Assembly (NCBI GenBank): GCA_017554105.1
Contig: JAFZIY010000030.1
Span: forward strand, 1 to 64,000
Source: Prevotella sp.
GTDB taxonomy: Bacteria; Bacteroidota; Bacteroidia; Bacteroidales; Bacteroidaceae
Direction: 5' to 3'
Length of the DNA: 64,000 nucleotides
The notes beneath the pieces were generated by a model. The model saw only the letters and a program-made list of their open reading frames with translations. It did not search any database and was not told the DNA's origin. Positions 24,869 to 33,647 of the stretch are shown here, in pieces; within the stretch, counting starts at the first letter, position 1; every line of letters begins with the position of its first letter. A program made the position numbers and the translations under genes.

Positions 24869-26434
24869 ATGAAGAAAAAACTTTTTTTAATTATTGCCGC
24901 AATGTTAACTGTCAGTTATTCTGCCTTTGCGCAGTTTGACGACGAGTACGAAATCGTGGTGACCGACGCCAATGGTCGCCAACAGGAGATAGACATTCCC
25001 GAAGCAATGACGCTCGAGGTGGACAGTCTTCTAAATCTTTACTATTCAAAAAACTTCATAGACGATGATGGCAGCTGTACCACAAGTAGCAGCGACCCAG
25101 AGTTCAGCGATCAGGAATACATCGACCGCCTGAACCGCCTGCCCTACGTGGTTCCTATGCCTTACAACGAGATAGTAAGGAAATTCATCGACCGCTATAC
25201 CAAGACAGGCCGTCGCTCTGTGGGATACATGATAGCCGCGATGAACTTCTACACCCCAATCTTCGAGCAGGCACTCGAGACCTTCGGCGTTCCTCTCGAG
25301 ATGAAATACCTTCCTGTCATAGAGTCAGGACTTAATCCTTCGGCACGCTCTCATGCCGGTGCGGCAGGACTATGGCAGTTTATGCTACAGTCAGGCAAGC
25401 GCTATGGACTGCGAGTTAACTCCCTCGTTGACGACCGCTGCGACCCTATCAAGTCGTCTTACGCTGCCGCCGAGCTTCTCAGCGACCTATACCGTGTCTT
25501 CGGCGACTGGCATCTGGCACTGGCTGCATACAACTGCGGTCCTGAGAATGTCAATCGTGCCATACACCGTGCAGGTGGAAGCAAGGATTACTGGACCATT
25601 TACCAGTATCTGCCACGTGAGACACGAGGCTACGTGCCAGCATTCATCGCTGCCAGCTACGTGATGAACTACTACTGCGAGCACAACATCTGCCCTATGC
25701 GTTCAACACTTCCAGAGAAGGCAGATACCGTGATGGTTGACCGCGACATTACATTCAAGACCATCTCTGATGTTTGCGGCATCTCAATAGAGCAACTGCG
25801 TGCCCTCAACCCCCAGTACCGTCGCGACGTGGTGAACGGCAGTAGCGAACCATCGGCTATCAGTCTGCCACCAGCAAAGGTGCTTACTTTCATTGACAAC
25901 CAGCAGACTATCTACGCACAGTCGTCAAGCATCACCTTCACCGACTATGCCGACGCCACCAACTATACTGGATTCTCTGCATATCAGACACCAAGGTCGA
26001 GCAACACCTACACCGAGTCGTCATATACATACTCTCCGCCACGACGCTCATATAGTGCTCCAAGACAGACATATACTGCACCACGACACTCTTACTCAAG
26101 CAAGAAGAGTCGCTCATACACAGCAGGAAAGAAGAGTTACTACAGCGGAAGAGGCAGGGCTATCAAGAGCCGTCGCCAGGCAGTAAAACAACGTGGAAAG
26201 GCAGTGGCAGCAAAACAGCGCACACAGACGACAAAGCGCCGCGGCGCATCAACTGCACGTTCCGCAAAGAGCACCAGTCGCCGTAAGCAGACAACTCAGA
26301 GCGTGACCATCAAGAAGGGAGAGACACTCTCAAGCATTGCACGCAAGCACGGAACCTCTGTGAAGAAACTGCAGCAGATTAATGGCATCAAGGGCTCGAC
26401 AATCAGAGCAGGAAAGCAGATAAGAGTGAAGTAA
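24869..26434 (+). CDS. Lytic transglycosylase with LysM repeats (MltD-like)
   Basis: A 521-residue secreted protein: signal peptide (about 1-21), a family 1 lytic transglycosylase domain (about 110-270; catalytic Glu in LPVIESGLNPSARS, then GAAGLWQFM and ALAAYNCGPENV), a LysM-like segment near 295-340, a long Ser/Tyr/Arg/Lys-rich basic linker (about 365-470), and a C-terminal LysM (VTIKKGETLSSIARKHGTS onward). It cleaves peptidoglycan to 1,6-anhydromuramyl products in the periplasm. The strongly basic linker could bind anionic wall polymers (inference). It is the fourth gene of the parA operon. Confidence 0.92.
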   Translation: MKKKLFLIIAAMLTVSYSAFAQFDDEYEIVVTDANGRQQEIDIPEAMTLEVDSLLNLYYSKNFIDDDGSCTTSSSDPEFSDQEYIDRLNRLPYVVPMPYNEIVRKFIDRYTKTGRRSVGYMIAAMNFYTPIFEQALETFGVPLEMKYLPVIESGLNPSARSHAGAAGLWQFMLQSGKRYGLRVNSLVDDRCDPIKSSYAAAELLSDLYRVFGDWHLALAAYNCGPENVNRAIHRAGGSKDYWTIYQYLPRETRGYVPAFIAASYVMNYYCEHNICPMRSTLPEKADTVMVDRDITFKTISDVCGISIEQLRALNPQYRRDVVNGSSEPSAISLPPAKVLTFIDNQQTIYAQSSSITFTDYADATNYTGFSAYQTPRSSNTYTESSYTYSPPRRSYSAPRQTYTAPRHSYSSKKSRSYTAGKKSYYSGRGRAIKSRRQAVKQRGKAVAAKQRTQTTKRRGASTARSAKSTSRRKQTTQSVTIKKGETLSSIARKHGTSVKKLQQINGIKGSTIRAGKQIRVK

Positions 26435-26479
26435 AACTCAACATTCTCTTCTCGAAACTGGTAGTCCGCTTAGAAAATA

Positions 26480-28771
26480 ATGACAATGGAAGAGCAGAAC
26501 AATATTGACATTAACCGCGAAGAAGTGGAAGAGAAACTGGTGAACGATGCGTTCCAGCACCTGCTGGACACCTACCTTGCATCGCGCCACCGGAAGAAAG
26601 TGGACATCATTACCAAAGCCTTCAACTTCGCAAGACAAGCACACAAGGGAGTGAAACGACTCTCGGGTGAGCCTTATATCATGCACCCCATCGCCGTGGC
26701 ACAGATAGCCTGCGAAGAGATGGGACTCGGCTCTACCAGCATCTGCTCTTCTCTGCTCCATGATGTAGTGGAAGATACCGACTACACCGTGGAAGACATA
26801 GAGAACATCTTCGGAAAGAAGATTGCCCAAATCGTTGACGGACTGACGAAAATCTCTGGCGGTATATTCGGAGAACAGGCTTCCGCACAGGCAGAGAACT
26901 TTAAGAAGTTGCTGCTTACCATGAGTGATGACATCCGCGTCATCCTCATAAAAATATGCGACCGCCTCCATAACATGAGGACACTCGACAGTCAGCCGGC
27001 AAACAAACAGTATAAAATCGCCGGCGAGACCCTTTATATCTATGCTCCTCTTGCCAACCGTCTCGGACTGAACAAGATAAAGACCGAACTCGAGAATCTC
27101 AGTTTTAAGTTTGAACATCCACAGGAATACCGTTCCATAGTCAGGAAACTCGAGTCGACCAGTGTCATGCGCGACGAGTTGTTCGAGAACTTTACGGAAC
27201 CTATACGCGAACAACTCGATGCCATGGGCATCACATACAGCATCAAGGCACGTGTGAAGAGTCCATACTCCATCTGGAACAAGATGCAGAGCAAGCATGT
27301 CACCTTCGATGAGATTTATGACATCCTTGCCGTACGTATCATCTTCACGCCATCCATACGTGAGAACGAAATCAACGAGTGCTTTAATATCTATGTCGCC
27401 ATAAGCAAGCTCTACAAGGCTCATCCGGGACGACTGCGTGACTGGCTCAGCCACCCAAAGGCTAACGGATATCAAGCACTCCACGTCACCCTGATGTCCA
27501 AGCAGGGACGGTGGATAGAGGTGCAGATACGAAGCGACCGCATGAACGAGATTGCCGAGCAGGGATTTGCCGCCCACTGGAAATACAAGGAGGGTGGAGA
27601 AGAATATACAGAAGACGAGAGCGACCTCAACGACTTGTTGCGCACGATAAAGGAAATCCTCGACGACCCACAGCCTAATGCCATGGACTTCCTCGACGCA
27701 ATAAAGATGAACCTCTTCGCAACAGAGATTTTCGTCTTTACTCCAAAAGGGGAGATAAAAACAATGCCCGCAGGATGCACGGCACTCGACTTCGCTTTCC
27801 AGATACACACCTTCCTTGGAAGCCACTGCATAGGAGCAAAGGTAAATCATAAACTGGTGCCACTGAGCCATAAGTTGCAGAGTGGCGACCAGGTGGAGAT
27901 ACTCACCAGCAACTCACAACATGTCAGTCCTGAGTGGGTGAATTTCGTTGAGACGGCAAAGGCAAAGAACAAGATTCTAGCCATCCTACGTCGCGACGGG
28001 CGCGAGATACAGAAGCAGGGCGAGGCTGTGCTCAAGGAGTTCCTCAAGCGCTACGACATGGAACCCACGCTCTCTGTCCTTGACAAACTGTGTGAACTGC
28101 ATGAGGTGCGCAAGCACGAGACATTCTTCCAGGATCTCGGCAACAAGAAGATTATCCTCGGCGACCGCGATATCGACGAGTTGCGCGGAAAGAACAAGAA
28201 GCAGGGCAGCGGCGGATGGCGACGCTATGTTCCTTTCCTCAACAGCAAGGACAAGACCGTTGTGAAACCAGAGAAGGTGGAGCATGCTGGTGGACTCTTT
28301 GTGGTTCCTAAGGACATGAACCGGAAAAAAGCCATCATCCTCACCGACGAGAACATCTCGCAATACATCTTCAAAGACTGCTGTCACGCCATCCCTGGCG
28401 ACGACATACTCGGCTTCATCACCAATGATAACCATATCGAGATACACAAGAGGTCGTGCAATGTTGCCTCAAAACTGAAGTCCAGTTATGGCAACCGCAT
28501 CCTTGACGCCAAGTGGCACATGGGCAAACGCCTCTTCTTTGCTGCCACCATACAAGTGCGAGGCATCGACCGCATCGGAATGCTCAGCGACATCTCTCAG
28601 GTTATCTCCGCACAGCATGGTATAAACATCCGCAAGATAGTAATCAGTTGCGATGAGAGTATTTTCGACGGCACCCTCGAGATGCGCATCCACGACCGCG
28701 ATGACGTACAAACCGTAATCAAGGCCCTGAAGAAAATCAACGGCATCTCAGACGTAAATGAAATAATCTGA
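26480..28771 (+). CDS. Bifunctional (p)ppGpp synthetase/hydrolase RelA/SpoT
   Basis: A 763-residue long RSH protein. The hydrolase domain has intact HD motifs (YIMHPIAVAQI, SSLLHDVVEDTDY), so hydrolase activity is expected. The synthetase domain has ITYSIKARVKSPYSIWNKM and DILAVRIIF. TGS (IFVFTPKGEIKTMPAGCTALDF) and a C-terminal ACT domain complete it. It makes and degrades the alarmone ppGpp on starvation. It is slightly longer than typical because of a charged spacer (GKNKKQGSGGWRRYV). It ends the parA-parB-DUF5683-MltD-RSH cluster. Confidence 0.95.
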   Translation: MTMEEQNNIDINREEVEEKLVNDAFQHLLDTYLASRHRKKVDIITKAFNFARQAHKGVKRLSGEPYIMHPIAVAQIACEEMGLGSTSICSSLLHDVVEDTDYTVEDIENIFGKKIAQIVDGLTKISGGIFGEQASAQAENFKKLLLTMSDDIRVILIKICDRLHNMRTLDSQPANKQYKIAGETLYIYAPLANRLGLNKIKTELENLSFKFEHPQEYRSIVRKLESTSVMRDELFENFTEPIREQLDAMGITYSIKARVKSPYSIWNKMQSKHVTFDEIYDILAVRIIFTPSIRENEINECFNIYVAISKLYKAHPGRLRDWLSHPKANGYQALHVTLMSKQGRWIEVQIRSDRMNEIAEQGFAAHWKYKEGGEEYTEDESDLNDLLRTIKEILDDPQPNAMDFLDAIKMNLFATEIFVFTPKGEIKTMPAGCTALDFAFQIHTFLGSHCIGAKVNHKLVPLSHKLQSGDQVEILTSNSQHVSPEWVNFVETAKAKNKILAILRRDGREIQKQGEAVLKEFLKRYDMEPTLSVLDKLCELHEVRKHETFFQDLGNKKIILGDRDIDELRGKNKKQGSGGWRRYVPFLNSKDKTVVKPEKVEHAGGLFVVPKDMNRKKAIILTDENISQYIFKDCCHAIPGDDILGFITNDNHIEIHKRSCNVASKLKSSYGNRILDAKWHMGKRLFFAATIQVRGIDRIGMLSDISQVISAQHGINIRKIVISCDESIFDGTLEMRIHDRDDVQTVIKALKKINGISDVNEII

Positions 28772-28802
28772 CCTCATATAGGTGTGGAAAACTCATAATC
28801 AC

Positions 28803-29807
28803 ATGACTGCTACCACAAATATCGCTAACTCTTTTTCCCGCATTTCGCTCTGCGGAAGAGTATTCATAATAGTTCTTTTCTTCCTTCTACCCTCCCCTAC
28901 TATTGCTGCCAACAAATACGACAACCCTGACACCATAGTAGTGGCAAAGGACGGCACGGGAGAGTTCAGCACCATCAGCGAGGCGATAGAGGTGTGTCGC
29001 GCTTTTATGGACTACCATAAGGTAATCTACGTTAAACGAGGAACGTACCATGAGAAAATCGTCGTTCCCACTCATCTGACCAATATCGAGATTTGTGGTG
29101 AGGATGCCCTTACCACCATCATCACACACGACGACCACGCCAATCTGCTCATGCCCATTACCGACAACAAATCTGTTATCATTGGTACTTTCCGTACCTT
29201 CACACTCAAGGTGTGCGGTTCCGACATAACCATCAAGAACATCACGATAGAGAACAATGCTCCGCGTCTCGGTCAGGCTGTGGCTTTGCACACCGAGGGC
29301 GACCGTCTGCGCTTCATCGGCTGCCGTTTCCTTGGCAACCAAGATACCGTATATACGGGACGCAGTCATACCGTGCTCCTCTTCCTCGACTGTTACATCG
29401 AGGGCACAACCGACTTTATCTTCGGACCATCAACCGCATGGTTCGAGAACTGTACCATCAAGAGCAAGGCCGACTCCTATGTCACCGCGGCATCAACACC
29501 TGCTGACGTGAAGTATGGCTACGTTTTCAACCGTTGCCATCTCATTGCCGACGAAGGCGTCTCCAAGGTATATCTGGGCAGGCCATGGCGTTCGTATGCC
29601 TATACGGTATTCATGAACTGCACACTTGACGGCCATATTGTTGCCGAAGGGTGGGACAACTGGAGCAATCCGGAAAATGAGAAGACAGCACGATATGCCG
29701 AATACCACAACAACGGTGCCGGTGCCACTACAACTCAACGTGTGCCCTGGAGTCGACAAATGACGGAAAGCGAAGTGAGTCAAATTCCCCTTTATTTCGG
29801 CCTCTAA
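28803..29807 (+). CDS. Pectinesterase (CE8)
   Basis: A 334-residue secreted pectin methylesterase, demethylating homogalacturonan. There is a signal peptide (about residues 14-36) and a right-handed beta-helix with all signatures: GQAVALHTEGDR (Gln), FLGNQDTVYT (Gln-Asp), EGTTDFIFG (nucleophile Asp) and YLGRPWRSYAYTVF (Arg). A GTG at 28782 would add seven residues; ATG 28803 was preferred. It starts about 30 bp after the RSH gene, an odd place for a polysaccharide gene; no SusC/D pair or other pectin genes are nearby. It implies plant-pectin use. Confidence 0.93.
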   Translation: MTATTNIANSFSRISLCGRVFIIVLFFLLPSPTIAANKYDNPDTIVVAKDGTGEFSTISEAIEVCRAFMDYHKVIYVKRGTYHEKIVVPTHLTNIEICGEDALTTIITHDDHANLLMPITDNKSVIIGTFRTFTLKVCGSDITIKNITIENNAPRLGQAVALHTEGDRLRFIGCRFLGNQDTVYTGRSHTVLLFLDCYIEGTTDFIFGPSTAWFENCTIKSKADSYVTAASTPADVKYGYVFNRCHLIADEGVSKVYLGRPWRSYAYTVFMNCTLDGHIVAEGWDNWSNPENEKTARYAEYHNNGAGATTTQRVPWSRQMTESEVSQIPLYFGL

Positions 29808-29926
29808 CACTTCAAACATCCCATATCACGTACCTTTTTCGTCTGTTTTTCTGCTTCAACAGAGAAAATAATGCAACTTTCATAATTAAAAAACATCATA
29901 ATTGTTCGTTTAATTAAAAAAAGTTG

Positions 29927-30118
29927 TAACTTTGCAACCGATAATTATGCATAATCATATATTAATATTAATAATGTATAGGGTTATGCAACAGTATTAA
30001 CAAAATCATCTATAATATGGACGACTACCCGGCGGAAAACAACGAGAACTTATCGTAGGCAGAGGATTACCACTTCCGCAGGGCTAATCCTTCGCCAGAA
30101 GAATCTTAGAAGGATTAG
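29927..30118 (+). promoter_or_regulatory. corA promoter and structured leader
   Basis: TAACTTTGC (29927-29935) is a consensus -7 box with TTG upstream, giving a leader of roughly 180 nt. It contains perfect 12-bp palindromes ATTATGCATAAT (29944-29955) and ATTAATATTAAT (29961-29972), a 13-codon ORF (30017-30058), and a perfect 10-bp stem CTAATCCTTC (30084-30093) / GAAGGATTAG (30109-30118) ending 5 nt before the start codon, where it could block ribosome access. Confidence 0.55.
30017..30058 (+). CDS. Candidate 13-residue leader peptide upstream of corA
   Basis: ATG to TAG encodes MDDYPAENNENLS, acidic with one proline. It is the only clear start codon in the corA leader and ends 25 nt before the stem that abuts the corA start. 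A leader peptide with Pro/acidic residues upstream of a Mg transporter recalls mgtL-type control, but there is no direct evidence of translation. Confidence 0.3.
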   Translation: MDDYPAENNENLS

Positions 30119-30123
30119 AAAGA

Positions 30124-31050
30124 ATGAAGAAATACTGGAACACTACTGGTTGCCTCAAGCAATTGGCAGAATGGCAGCCAAACTGCTGGATACAAGTGAC
30201 GTGTCCGACAGACGAAGACCAGCGAGAGCTGGAAGAGAGATTCGGAATACCCGACTATTTCATCAGTGACATCAGCGATACCGACGAGCGTGCCCGTTAT
30301 GAGTACGACGACGGCTGGATGCTCATCATCTTGCGTATACCATACGTCAAGGAGGTGCGCTCACGCACGCCCTATACCACCGTACCTCTCGGTATCATTC
30401 ACAAGCGTGACGTGACGATAACCGTGTGTTTCTATGAGACGAACATGATGCTCGACTTTGTCAGTTTCCACCAAAAACGAGGAGAAGGATTCACCGACCA
30501 TGTGGATATGATTTTCCGCTTGTTCCTTTCCTCGGCAGTATGGTACCTGAAGCGTCTGAAGCAGATAAATGCCATCATAGAGAAATCGAAACGCGACCTT
30601 GACAAGGGTGTGAACAACGAGTCGCTGATAGGTCTCAGCCGATTGCAAGACTCCTTGACATATTTCATCACCTCGATACGTGGCAACGAGAACCTGTTAC
30701 AGAAACTGAAGTTCAAACTGCAGGTGGACGAACTCGACGCCGACCTTATCGAGGACGTGAACATTGAGATGAGCCAGGCACGCGAACTGACGAATATCTA
30801 TTCCAACATCCTCGAGTCGACGATGGACACATACTCGAGCATCATCAACAACAACATGAACACCGTGATGCGTACGCTCACCGTGGTCACCATCGTGATG
30901 ATGTTCCCAACTCTCGTGGCCTCGCTCTTCGGTATGAACCTTGTCAATGGCATGGAGACCAGTCCTTTCGGATTCGGCATCGCACTCGTGATATCTGTGC
31001 TTGTTTCTTTCGGTTCGTGGGCAGTTTTAAGATGGAAAAGGCTCGTTTGA
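30124..31050 (+). CDS. corA: CorA-family divalent cation transporter
   Basis: A 308-residue CorA-type channel. An N-terminal cytoplasmic alpha/beta domain is followed by long helices (about 120-245) and two C-terminal transmembrane helices. The signature GMN is present in SLFGMNLVNGMETSPFG. It forms a pentamer importing Mg2+ (or Co2+/Ni2+). The C-terminus WAVLRWKRLV is the usual basic cap. It is monocistronic, with its own promoter at 29927 and a folded leader; the next gene has its own -7 box near 31105. Confidence 0.93.
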   Translation: MKKYWNTTGCLKQLAEWQPNCWIQVTCPTDEDQRELEERFGIPDYFISDISDTDERARYEYDDGWMLIILRIPYVKEVRSRTPYTTVPLGIIHKRDVTITVCFYETNMMLDFVSFHQKRGEGFTDHVDMIFRLFLSSAVWYLKRLKQINAIIEKSKRDLDKGVNNESLIGLSRLQDSLTYFITSIRGNENLLQKLKFKLQVDELDADLIEDVNIEMSQARELTNIYSNILESTMDTYSSIINNNMNTVMRTLTVVTIVMMFPTLVASLFGMNLVNGMETSPFGFGIALVISVLVSFGSWAVLRWKRLV

Positions 31051-31165
31051 CCCCCAAAAATGAAAAAAATGACACTTTTCTTAGGTTTTTCCAAATAAAA
31101 TAAGTAATTTCGCACTTTGAATTGACAAAAAATAAAAACCTCGAATCATCAACTAAAAAAGTTAC

Positions 31166-33244
31166 ATGATGGACTCTCAAGAGAATGCCTTCGATAAGGC
31201 AAAAATGGAAGAAAAAGCAGCCGAGAATGCGGCTGAAGTAGTAAACAACGAGCCAAAGACTGAAAACGCAGAGACTCCTACTGAAACAACTGAGGCACCA
31301 TCACAAGCAGCAGATGCTGTGGAAGAAGCAGCCGAGACCGTAGAAGAAACTGCCGAGGCAGCAGCCGAAGTAGTGGAAGAGGTCAAGGAAACTGCTGAGG
31401 AGATTGTGGAAGAAGCCAAAGAGGCAGAAGCAGTGGCAGAAGAAACCATAAAGGAAGCTGTAGAAGCAGAGCCGGAAGTTGAGAAAGAAGTGGCAGTGGA
31501 GACTGAAGTTAAGCAGAAAGAGCCCGCAACAAAAGCCTATGAAACGAAAAAAGAAGTTATTGACAGGCTGAAGGAACTGGCTCATGGCGAGGAAGTGCCC
31601 ACCAAGGAAGAGGTGGAGGCACTGAAGACTGCATTCTACAAACTGCATATCGCTGAGCGCGAGGCTAATTTGAAGGAGTATCTCGATGCCGGCGGTGATC
31701 CTGAGAAGTACCAGATTGTACCCGATGAGGACGAGGAGGTTTATAAGAGTGAGATGGCTCTTATTAAGGAGAAACGCTCAAAGTTGTTCCTGCAGCAGGA
31801 AGAAGAAAAGCAAGAGAACCTCAAGAAGAAACTCGCAATAATAGAGAAGGTGAAGTCGATGGCGACATCGCCAGAGGAGGCAAACCGTTCTTATCAGCAA
31901 TTCAAGCAACTGCAGCAGGAATGGAAGGAGATAAGGCTCGTGCCTGCAGACAAGGCTAACGAGTTATGGCGTAGTTACCAACTGTACGTTGAGCAGTTCT
32001 ACGACCTTCTGAAACTCAATAGCGAAGCCCGCGAATATGACTTCAAGAAGAATCTTGAGATAAAGACACGCCTGTGCGAGTCGGCTGAGAAACTTGCAGG
32101 CGAGGAAGACGTAATCAGTGCTTTCCACCAGTTGCAGAAACTGCATCAGGAATTCCGTGAGACGGGTCCTGTAGCCAAGGAACTGCGCGAGGAGGTATGG
32201 GCACGCTTCAAGGCTGCTTCCACCGTAATCAACAAGAAGCATCAGCAGCACTTCGACGACCTGCGTGCTAAGGAAGAGGAGAATCTCACTCGCAAGACTG
32301 CCCTATGCGAGAGGGTTGAGGAGATTGCAAAACGTGAGAACAAAGGTGCTTCAGACTGGGAGAAGAACACCAAGGAGATAATGGAAATCCAAAGCGAGTG
32401 GAAGACCATCGGTTTTGCACCACAGAAGATGAACGTTAAGATTTTCGAGCGTTTCCGTGCTGCATGCGACGACTTCTTCGGCAAGAAGGCACAGTACTTC
32501 AAGGACATCAAACAGCGTTTCAGCGAGAATGCTGAGAAGAAACGTGCATTGGTGGAGCAGGCTCAGGCACTTCAGGACAGCACCGACTGGAAGGCTACAA
32601 GCGACAAGCTTATTGCACTGCAGAAAGAGTGGAAGACCATCGGTATGGTGCCAAAGAAACTGGGCGACCAGCTATGGAACGATTTCCTCGCAGCATGCAA
32701 CAAGTTCTTCGAGGCACGCAATGCTGCCACTTCAGGCACACGTCATGCAGAGAAAGAGAACCTTGAGAAGAAACGTGGCATCATAGAGCAGCTAAAGGCT
32801 CTGCTCGAGGAGAAAGGTGACGATGTTCAGGAGAAGGTGCAGCAACTGACTGACGAGTACAATGGAATAGGTCATGTGCCATTCAAGGAGAAAGACAAGT
32901 TGTACAAAGAGTACCACGAGGTTCTCGACCGCATCTATAAAGAACTCAATATCAGCGTTAACCGCCGTCGTCTCGACAACTTCCGCAGTTCTCTGCGTAG
33001 CGTTGCAGAACGTGGTGCAGGAGCACTCGACAGCGAACGCTCACGACTGATGCGCCGCTATGAGAGTCTAAAGCAGGAGATTCAGACTTACGAGAACAAC
33101 CTCGGGTTCCTGAATGCCTCCTCAAAAAAAGGAAGCTCACTCATCGACGAGATGAACCGCAAAGTGCAGAAGCTGAAAGACGATTGCGAACTGGTGCGCC
33201 AGAAGATCAAGGCAATCGACGCAGAGAACAGCGAACAAGAGTAA
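31166..33244 (+). CDS. DUF349 domain protein
   Basis: A 692-residue soluble protein. Residues about 1-120 are a low-complexity Ala/Glu-rich acidic tail, predicted disordered or coiled. The rest is a tandem of roughly 70-residue DUF349 repeats, each with a W-x-x-I/L...W or F pattern (QQEWKEIRLVP, QSEWKTIGFAPQKM, QKEWKTIGMVPKKL), ending in a coiled coil (SLKQEIQTYENNLGFLNASS). DUF349 proteins are widespread and uncharacterised, probably helical scaffolds. A promoter (TAATTTCGC at 31105-31113) and a terminator at 33267 make it monocistronic. Confidence 0.9.
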   Translation: MMDSQENAFDKAKMEEKAAENAAEVVNNEPKTENAETPTETTEAPSQAADAVEEAAETVEETAEAAAEVVEEVKETAEEIVEEAKEAEAVAEETIKEAVEAEPEVEKEVAVETEVKQKEPATKAYETKKEVIDRLKELAHGEEVPTKEEVEALKTAFYKLHIAEREANLKEYLDAGGDPEKYQIVPDEDEEVYKSEMALIKEKRSKLFLQQEEEKQENLKKKLAIIEKVKSMATSPEEANRSYQQFKQLQQEWKEIRLVPADKANELWRSYQLYVEQFYDLLKLNSEAREYDFKKNLEIKTRLCESAEKLAGEEDVISAFHQLQKLHQEFRETGPVAKELREEVWARFKAASTVINKKHQQHFDDLRAKEEENLTRKTALCERVEEIAKRENKGASDWEKNTKEIMEIQSEWKTIGFAPQKMNVKIFERFRAACDDFFGKKAQYFKDIKQRFSENAEKKRALVEQAQALQDSTDWKATSDKLIALQKEWKTIGMVPKKLGDQLWNDFLAACNKFFEARNAATSGTRHAEKENLEKKRGIIEQLKALLEEKGDDVQEKVQQLTDEYNGIGHVPFKEKDKLYKEYHEVLDRIYKELNISVNRRRLDNFRSSLRSVAERGAGALDSERSRLMRRYESLKQEIQTYENNLGFLNASSKKGSSLIDEMNRKVQKLKDDCELVRQKIKAIDAENSEQE

Positions 33245-33266
33245 TCTGCAATACCAAGAATATGAT

Positions 33267-33304
33267 AATCCCCGCAATCTATAACGTTTGTGGGGATTTT
33301 TTTC
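33267..33304 (+). terminator. Rho-independent terminator after the DUF349 gene
   Basis: AATCCCCGCAA (33267-33277) pairs with TTGTGGGGATT (33288-33298), followed by TTTTTT. Confidence 0.8.
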
Positions 33305-33326
33305 TTAAAACATAGTATTCGGGAAA

Positions 33327-33629
33327 ATGTCAAAAACATCTACGGCTGTAAAACAGCACAGCACTATCGAACTGAAAGAACCGCACCTATACAAGGTGTT
33401 GCTCTTCAATGACGACGTCACGACGATGGAGTTTGTGGTACGTGTGCTGAGACAGGTGTTCCACAAAGACGAGAAAGAGGCAACGAAACTAATGCTGAAA
33501 GTGCACAATGAAGGTCAGGCGGTGGTGGGCACCTACACCCTCGACGTGGCAATGACACGTGTGGAGAAGGTGAGAAGTATGGCAAAGGAGGAGAAATTCC
33601 CCCTGAGAATTGAATACGAAAAGGAATGA
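33327..33629 (+). CDS. clpS: ATP-dependent Clp protease adaptor ClpS
   Basis: A 100-residue ClpS. The core motifs LYKVLLFNDDVTTMEFVVRVL and LMLKVHNEGQAVVGTYTLDVA form the pocket that binds N-terminal destabilising residues (Leu, Phe, Tyr, Trp) and docks to the ClpA N-domain. It selects N-degron substrates for ClpAP. It is first in clpS-clpA-aat, with 18 bp to clpA. The ORF starts at ATG 33327. Confidence 0.95.
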   Translation: MSKTSTAVKQHSTIELKEPHLYKVLLFNDDVTTMEFVVRVLRQVFHKDEKEATKLMLKVHNEGQAVVGTYTLDVAMTRVEKVRSMAKEEKFPLRIEYEKE

Positions 33630-33647
33630 AAGAAAGGAGTATGAAAG

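Noticed and set aside
26438..27871. Long minus-strand open frame opposite relA/spoT
   Set aside because: A codon-bias shadow of the unmistakable RSH protein on the plus strand.
28803..29807. Pectin utilisation locus
   Set aside because: A single pectinesterase with no SusC/SusD pair, lyases or sensors nearby does not make a polysaccharide locus.
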